DNA of 10,555 bases, taken from NCBI GenBank assembly GCA_016203345.1, contig JACQMZ010000123.1:1-10555 (forward strand), in the 5' to 3' direction. This document shows, one piece after another, positions 6,638 to 10,555 of this stretch (position 1 is the stretch's first letter; each line of letters begins with the position of its first letter). The translations under genes and the position numbers were made by a program. The DNA comes from Candidatus Woesearchaeota archaeon (lineage in GTDB: Archaea > Nanobdellota > Nanobdellia > Woesearchaeales > ARS49). The notes below the pieces were generated by a model. That model did not search any database and was not told where the DNA came from. It saw only the letters and a program-made list of their open reading frames with translations.

Positions 6638-7600
6638 ATGTACGACATTATTACAGTCGGGTCAGCCACCGTAGACGTGTTTGTTCATACGGCGACTGAT
6701 GCGACGAAAATCACGTCTGTCAAGCGCGAACATGACGTGTGTTATCCTATCGGCGGCAAGATCCTGATTGACAAGTTGACGTTCGACACAGGAGGAGCAG
6801 GCACAAACACGGCGGTGGCGTTCTCGCAGCTTGGGCTGAAAACAGGATGGATCGGGAAGCTTGGCGATGACGCCAACAGCAAACATATTTTGGATGCCCT
6901 CAATCAAGAACGCGTCAAATTTCTTGGATCGCACGGCAAAGGAAACACGGGATATTCTGTCATCATTGTAGGATTACTCAATGACCGCACGATCCTCACC
7001 CACAAGGGTATTAATGACGCGCTGGCCGTGCATGACGTGGCGTTTCAAAAAGTGCACACGCGCTGGTTTTATTTTGGCAGCATGATGGGTACAAGCTTTC
7101 ACACGTTGTGCATGCTGGCGGCGCTTGCGAAACGCACGCACGTTCCGTACGCATTCAACCCCAGCACTTACCTTGCAAAACAAGGGTACAAGATACTTTC
7201 ACCAATTATTGACGGGTGTGAAGTGTTGATTTTGAACAAGGAAGAAGCCCAGCTTCTCACTCACACCACGCATGTGGCAAAAATGCTGGAATCTCTTCAG
7301 CGTCATGCGAACACCGTAGTGATTACCGACGGAAAAAACGGCGCGTTTGCATTTGACGGACATGAGCGACTGCGGCTATTTACCCGTGCAGTGCGTGTGG
7401 TGGAGACAACAGGTGCAGGAGATGCCTTTGCCTCAGGAGTCGTGTATGCGATCTCGCGCGGAAAGCCATTATCAGATGCTATGAAAACAGGGCTGGCAGA
7501 AGCCGAATCAGTCCTCCAACACATTGGCGCGAAGAAGAACTTGTTAAAAAAATCAGAACTGCACAAGAATATTAAACACATTCGCGTAGAGGCATTCTAA
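6638..7600 (+). CDS. PfkB-family carbohydrate kinase
   Basis: This cytoplasmic ribokinase-fold kinase transfers phosphate from ATP to a sugar or sugar phosphate. The 320 residues carry both PfkB signatures: the glycine-rich GGAGTNTA at 52-59 and TTGAGDAF at 257-264, with catalytic base Asp262 and the anion hole GAG. The N-terminal VGSATVD and the VITDGKNGAF strand are also typical. ATG 6638 is preceded by GAGGT (6630-6634). Its TAA overlaps the ATG of the aldolase gene by one base, so the two are co-translated. Next to a fructose-bisphosphate aldolase a 6-phosphofructokinase role is attractive, giving the aldolase its substrate. A ribokinase role feeding RpiB is equally possible. Motifs alone do not separate these, so no symbol is given. 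Confidence 0.9.
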   Translation: MYDIITVGSATVDVFVHTATDATKITSVKREHDVCYPIGGKILIDKLTFDTGGAGTNTAVAFSQLGLKTGWIGKLGDDANSKHILDALNQERVKFLGSHGKGNTGYSVIIVGLLNDRTILTHKGINDALAVHDVAFQKVHTRWFYFGSMMGTSFHTLCMLAALAKRTHVPYAFNPSTYLAKQGYKILSPIIDGCEVLILNKEEAQLLTHTTHVAKMLESLQRHANTVVITDGKNGAFAFDGHERLRLFTRAVRVVETTGAGDAFASGVVYAISRGKPLSDAMKTGLAEAESVLQHIGAKKNLLKKSELHKNIKHIRVEAF

Positions 7601-8514
7601 TGCTTGCCACTCTCACTCAAGTTCTCAGCAAAGCCAACAGACAAAAGTATGCTGTCGGCGCCTTCAACACGAACAATATGGAAATTGTCCAGGCGATTGT
7701 GCGTGCGGCTGAAAAAGTGCGCTCTCCTGTCATCGTGCAAACAACTGAAGGCGCCATCGAGTACGCTGGTCTCGACACTTTGAAATGCCTCGTGCTTTCA
7801 GCAGCAGAACAGTCTCGCGTTCCGGTTGTTCTGCATCTTGATCATGGCAAAGATCTCACGCTTATCCGCCAGTGCATGAACAGGGGGTACACCTCTGTCA
7901 TGATAGACGGCAGTCATTTCCCGTTTGACAAGAACGTGAAGGTGACAAGAAAGGTGGTGCGATGGGCGCGTGCTAAAGGTGTGAGCGTTGAGGGAGAGCT
8001 TGGCACTATTGGAGGAGCTGAGGATTTGGTGTCGTCAAGAAGAATCCTGTACACAGAGCCAAAAACTGCTGTTGATTTTGTTGACAAGACAGGAGTAGAC
8101 GCGCTCGCGATCGCCATCGGGACTTCGCATGGGGCATACAAGTTCCAAGGGAAAGCTACACTCGACATCAAGCGACTTGCGGACATCAAAAGAAGACTCA
8201 AAATGCCGCTCGTCTTGCACGGCGCATCTGGTGTGCCAGAATCTGTAGTTGCCAAAGCTGAAAAGTATGGCGCCAAACTCGGCAAACCAGAAGGCGTGCC
8301 TGACACCCAAATCCGTTTGGCAGTGAAAAACGGTATCAACAAGATAAATACAGATACGGATTTGCGGCTTGCATTTGACGCGGCACTTCGTGAAGTGATA
8401 GCCACAAAGCCAGATGTGTTCGATCCAAGAAAAATTCTTGGGCCAGCGAGGGATTGTATGCAACAGGTCGTAGAACACAGAATTCGTGTATTTGGAAGCG
8501 CAAACAAAGCGTAA
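7600..8514 (+). CDS. fba: class II fructose-bisphosphate aldolase
   Basis: This zinc-dependent aldolase splits fructose-1,6-bisphosphate into dihydroxyacetone phosphate and glyceraldehyde-3-phosphate, or the reverse. The 304 residues form a TIM barrel with the expected residues: LHLDHG at 78-83 (catalytic Asp81, zinc ligand His82), VEGELG at 130-135, GTSHG with His177, LHGAS with His207, and the phosphate-binding NTDTDLR. The insertion between SGVPE and INKIN, containing EKYGAKLG and GVPDTQI, is normal for the longer class II subgroup. Most classical archaea use class I (DhnA-type) or bifunctional FBP aldolase/phosphatase enzymes, so a class II gene points to a DPANN-like lineage or bacterial ancestry. 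A tagatose-bisphosphate aldolase is the main alternative. ATG 7600 overlaps the kinase stop (TAATG). Confidence 0.92.
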   Translation: MLATLTQVLSKANRQKYAVGAFNTNNMEIVQAIVRAAEKVRSPVIVQTTEGAIEYAGLDTLKCLVLSAAEQSRVPVVLHLDHGKDLTLIRQCMNRGYTSVMIDGSHFPFDKNVKVTRKVVRWARAKGVSVEGELGTIGGAEDLVSSRRILYTEPKTAVDFVDKTGVDALAIAIGTSHGAYKFQGKATLDIKRLADIKRRLKMPLVLHGASGVPESVVAKAEKYGAKLGKPEGVPDTQIRLAVKNGINKINTDTDLRLAFDAALREVIATKPDVFDPRKILGPARDCMQQVVEHRIRVFGSANKA

Positions 8515-8515
8515 T

Positions 8516-8557
8516 GAATTTTCCGAACTCGCGCTGGTCGCTCGTTCAGGAAAATTC
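8516..8557 (+). repeat. palindromic element, copy B, in frame at the 5' end of rpiB
   Basis: This 42-base element is related to 874-916. Arms GAATTTTCC and GGAAAATTC pair over 9 bp, followed by a bulged A and GAAC/GTTC, with a weaker inner GCG/CGC stem. It begins two bases after the aldolase stop codon and ends 13 bases before ATG 8571, the same distance that copy A keeps to GTG 930. An ATG at 8514-8516 overlapping the aldolase stop would translate it in frame with rpiB, again giving VQENSG. Confidence 0.8.
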
Positions 8558-8570
8558 AGGTGACGGAAAA

Positions 8571-9032
8571 ATGGCAAAGAAGACTAAGGTTTACATCGGC
8601 GCTGATCATGCGGGCTTTGCACTAAAGGAACACATCAAGAAATTCCTTCAGCAAAGGAAAATTTCCTTGTGGGACTGCGGAAATACTGGGTTTGATCCGG
8701 ATGATGACTATCCTGATTATGCATATGCTGTTGCGAAGGAAGTTGCCGCACACAACGTGTTTGGTATTCTCGTTTGTGGCAGTGCAGAAGGTATGAGCAT
8801 TGCGGCAAATAAAGTCAAGGGTGTGCGCGCAGTCGTGGTTCATGATGTGCGGGAAGCCAGACTCACTCGCAAACACAACAACGCAAACGTCCTTTGCTTG
8901 TCTGGATGGCGCCTGCCAGTCGCTAATGCCCAAAGGATTATAAGTATCTGGCTGGCTACTCCTTTTTCAGCAGAAGAACGCCACCGCAGGCGGATAAACA
9001 AGATTCGAAAAATCGAACGGCAAGAATTATGA
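8571..9032 (+). CDS. rpiB: ribose-5-phosphate isomerase B (RpiB/LacAB family)
   Basis: This enzyme interconverts ribose-5-phosphate and ribulose-5-phosphate in the cytoplasm. From ATG 8571 there are 153 residues, the usual family length. Family residues are GADHAG at 10-15, DDYPDYA at 45-51, the catalytic Cys69 in LVCGS, SIAANKV.GVRA, His102 in RKHNNANVL, and the C-terminal PFSAEERHRRR. The phosphate loop reads CGSAEGMS where many family members have CGTGxGMS. GGTGA at 8559-8563 is a good ribosome binding site for ATG 8571. Earlier in-frame ATGs at 8454 and 8514 would only add residues from the aldolase gene or from the palindrome. Its TGA overlaps the epimerase ATG by four bases (ATGA), so the two consecutive pathway steps are translationally coupled. 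Confidence 0.93.
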   Translation: MAKKTKVYIGADHAGFALKEHIKKFLQQRKISLWDCGNTGFDPDDDYPDYAYAVAKEVAAHNVFGILVCGSAEGMSIAANKVKGVRAVVVHDVREARLTRKHNNANVLCLSGWRLPVANAQRIISIWLATPFSAEERHRRRINKIRKIERQEL

Positions 9033-9676
9033 AAAAACTCATTATTCCAGCGATCCTGTCTTCCACTTTCGAGGATTACAGTCAGAAAATAAAGGCAGTC
9101 GAAGGGCTTGTGGAGCGCGTCCAGATTGACGTCATGGATAACAGGTTTGTTCCAAACAAAACCATTCCTTTTGATTCGCTTGCGGCGGTAAAATCCGGCG
9201 TTTATAAGGAAGCGCACATGATGGTCGATGCGCCTTGTGCATACATTCCTGCGGCACAACGGCTGGGTGTTGGAACATACATTTTTCACGTCGAAGCGTG
9301 CAGCAGTCCGAAACTTGTGTATGATATAATCGAGCGCATCAGGCAGTATAAAATGCAGCCCAGCATTGCAATCAACCCGCGCACGCCGCTTAAGGCCATA
9401 CTCCCGTACTTGTCGCAACTCGAGCACGTTCTTGTCATGACTGTCGTGCCAGGATTTGGCGGGCAATCATTCATTCCCAGCGCGCTGAGAAAAGTGCAGG
9501 CAATTCGAAAACGGTTTCCCAGCATAAACATAGAAGTGGATGGGGGAATCAACGCAGACACACTGCCTAAAGCAAACAAGGCAGGAGCGAATTATTTTGT
9601 TATGGGAAATGCTATTTACAAGCAGCCAGACATCGGAAAGGCAGTTGCAGACTATCGGCGACTCGTTAAGGAATAA
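9029..9676 (+). CDS. rpe: ribulose-phosphate 3-epimerase (divergent metal site)
   Basis: This enzyme interconverts ribulose-5-phosphate and xylulose-5-phosphate, the step after RpiB in the non-oxidative pentose phosphate pathway. The 215 residues form a TIM barrel of normal length. Motifs are PAILSSTF at 7-14, QIDVMDNRFVPN at 32-43, AHMMV at 62-66, IFHVEA at 85-90, VVPGFGGQSFI at 139-149 and EVDGGIN at 169-175. Compared with E. coli Rpe, the metal ligands corresponding to Asp36, His67 and Asp177 are present (Asp34, His63, Asp171), but the first ligand, His34, is Gln32 here. The enzyme may bind its metal differently or prefer a related substrate such as allulose-6-phosphate. It overlaps rpiB by four bases and closes the operon. 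Confidence 0.88.
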   Translation: MKKLIIPAILSSTFEDYSQKIKAVEGLVERVQIDVMDNRFVPNKTIPFDSLAAVKSGVYKEAHMMVDAPCAYIPAAQRLGVGTYIFHVEACSSPKLVYDIIERIRQYKMQPSIAINPRTPLKAILPYLSQLEHVLVMTVVPGFGGQSFIPSALRKVQAIRKRFPSINIEVDGGINADTLPKANKAGANYFVMGNAIYKQPDIGKAVADYRRLVKE

Positions 9677-9680
9677 AAAA
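9675..9680 (-). terminator. oligo-T stretch downstream of the minus-strand gene
   Basis: Read on the minus strand, GGGATTTTTTATTCC with six T lies about 45 bases after the stop codon of the 9725-10525 gene, in the short gap between convergent genes. It suits archaeal oligo-T termination. No matching T-run is seen for the plus-strand operon. Confidence 0.35.
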
Positions 9681-9724
9681 TCCCAATCGCAGCAAGGTGC
9701 GGAGCATGGACCCAATTCGAGCAA

Positions 9725-10525
9725 TCAATCCCTCATATCTAATCTTCGAAAACGTTCAATGATGTGTTGCACATCTGACAAATCAACGTCTCCGTCTGAA
9801 GCATTGCGTTCTGGAAGAGCCGCCTGAACTGATGGTATTGAAGCTGAAACAGCAAGCATTTGAAGCAATTTCTCATATTCCTTTTTGCTTTCTCTGCGTA
9901 CAACAAGATTTTTGTGTTCAAGAGAATCCGTGCGAAGAACATTGATTTCATTCAAGCTTGCGCCTGCTATCTCCTTGCTCCTGCCCAACAAGTACTCGGC
10001 TGATTCATAACAGCCAAATATTCTTGACAAGTTTGGGATATCAAATATTCCAAACCACTCTCGGAAACGGCAGTTGTCAGAAATTTTTTCAACACGTTCG
10101 ACGCGATGATTTCCCCGCTTGCGCTCATTCTGTCCTATTACTTCAACAAGGTCATCGGTACAGGTTTGTATATAACGGTCAGGAAACAAAACAACCATGC
10201 AATACTCTCTTTTATCGTCTGGTTTGTGGATTATTAACTTCGTCCAGTAATTATTGCCTGCCATGCGTAAATGAGTAGAGACGTGTCCTTCCAATGCACC
10301 AATAATTCCTATACTGTTATGTGCGTATGTTTCATCCCCCCTATAAAAAGCTGGAAACAAATCGTTCATCAAGCGCTTAAATTTTTGTGGCATATCCCCT
10401 TGGACTGCCTGTCTGCTATATATCTTCAATTCGTTCAGAATGTACTGCAAAATTTCGTCTTCATTGTGATTAACACCTACTTTACCCCAGCAACCAGTCT
10501 TCTCCAATAACTGCATAAATCCCAC
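9725..10525 (-). CDS. hypothetical protein, family not recognised
   Basis: I recognise no domain in the 266 residues. No signal peptide or membrane helix is visible. The first half mixes helices and strands, including TKLIIHKPDDK and CMVVLFPDRYIQTC, which read like β-strands of a globular domain. The middle is rich in charged residues (GQNERKRGNHRVERVEKI). The C-terminal third, from about residue 190, is helical and acidic, ending IIERFRRLDMRD. The start may be GTG 10525 or ATG 10516. Minus-strand TATA candidates at 10547-10555 and about 10537-10545 lie roughly 26 bases ahead of the GTG and ATG respectively, so either could be leaderless. It is not in an operon within the window and is more AT-rich than the neighbouring metabolic genes, which may mean a later acquisition; that is inference by eye. 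Confidence 0.75.
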   Translation of the reverse strand: MGFMQLLEKTGCWGKVGVNHNEDEILQYILNELKIYSRQAVQGDMPQKFKRLMNDLFPAFYRGDETYAHNSIGIIGALEGHVSTHLRMAGNNYWTKLIIHKPDDKREYCMVVLFPDRYIQTCTDDLVEVIGQNERKRGNHRVERVEKISDNCRFREWFGIFDIPNLSRIFGCYESAEYLLGRSKEIAGASLNEINVLRTDSLEHKNLVVRRESKKEYEKLLQMLAVSASIPSVQAALPERNASDGDVDLSDVQHIIERFRRLDMRD

Positions 10526-10546
10526 ATCATTGAATTGTTATTAAGC

Positions 10547-10555
10547 ATTTATGAA
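10547..10555 (-). promoter_or_regulatory. TATA-like box of the minus-strand hypothetical gene
   Basis: On the minus strand TTCATAAAT at the window edge lies about 26 bases before GTG 10525. A second weaker candidate, GCTTAATAA, lies ten bases closer and would suit ATG 10516. The region is cut by the window end. Confidence 0.35.

Noticed and set aside
6433..6669. Minus-strand hydrophobic peptide starting at 6639-6669, considered as a lipoprotein or membrane N-terminus of the caspase gene
   Set aside because: Its hydrophobic codons are the complement of the plus-strand TATA region and kinase start, its frame does not join the caspase frame, and the start overlaps the kinase ATG.
7914..8507. 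Long minus-strand open frame opposite the aldolase
   Set aside because: The plus-strand aldolase has all its active-site motifs; the antisense frame has no recognisable content and no promoter.
8454..8570. Longer RpiB starting at 8454
   Set aside because: The extra codons come from the end of the aldolase gene and from the palindrome; ATG 8571 follows GGTGA and gives the normal family length.
1..10555. CRISPR array, tRNA genes, or transposase
   Set aside because: No regularly spaced direct repeats, cloverleaf-like segments or transposase motifs were found by eye on either strand.

Overview
The window looks archaeal, most likely from a small-genome lineage of the DPANN type (Woesearchaeota-like); that placement is inference. 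The evidence is: archaeal TATA-like boxes centred about 27-29 bases upstream of start codons (leaderless transcripts), an ABC exporter operon that carries a CARDB/COG1361-type surface protein between ATPase and permeases, oligo-T stretches instead of classical terminators, and tightly packed genes with 1-4 base overlaps. No rRNA, tRNA, CRISPR array or complete insertion sequence was seen.

Layout. (1) Bases 1-165 hold a perfect 12-bp inverted repeat (51-80), possibly the tail of an upstream gene, and a promoter. (2) Bases 166-4539 form a four-gene plus-strand operon: MacB/LolD-type ATPase, secreted membrane-anchored protein with three Ig-like domains, and two tandem paralogous MacB/FtsX-type permeases. 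(3) 4579-5106 is a Nudix hydrolase of the ADP-ribose pyrophosphatase type with its own promoter. (4) 5171-5962 is an unrecognised helical protein with an Arg/Lys-rich tail and a questionable start. It converges on, and overlaps, the 3' end of a minus-strand caspase-like (peptidase C14) gene at about 5927-6412 that has lost its N-terminal third. (5) 6638-9676 is a four-gene plus-strand sugar-phosphate operon: PfkB-family kinase, class II fructose-bisphosphate aldolase, RpiB and ribulose-phosphate 3-epimerase. (6) 9725-10525 is an unrecognised minus-strand gene converging on that operon.

Working together: the first operon should make an ATP-driven exporter or envelope-remodelling complex whose extracytoplasmic part is the CARDB-like protein rather than a MacA-like adaptor. 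The second links hexose phosphate splitting (kinase plus aldolase) to interconversion of ribose-5-P, ribulose-5-P and xylulose-5-P, as expected for lower glycolysis plus the non-oxidative pentose phosphate pathway.

The most unusual observation is a pair of related 42-43 base palindromic elements (874-916 and 8516-8557). They lie in two different operons, each between an ATG that overlaps the preceding stop codon and the likely true start of the next gene. Both are open in the same reading frame, both encode VQENSG, and both are in frame with the gene downstream. This resembles an in-frame, protein-coding palindromic repeat. Other points of interest are the decayed caspase gene, a likely frameshift at the start of its neighbour, and a His-to-Gln change at a metal-ligand position of the epimerase.
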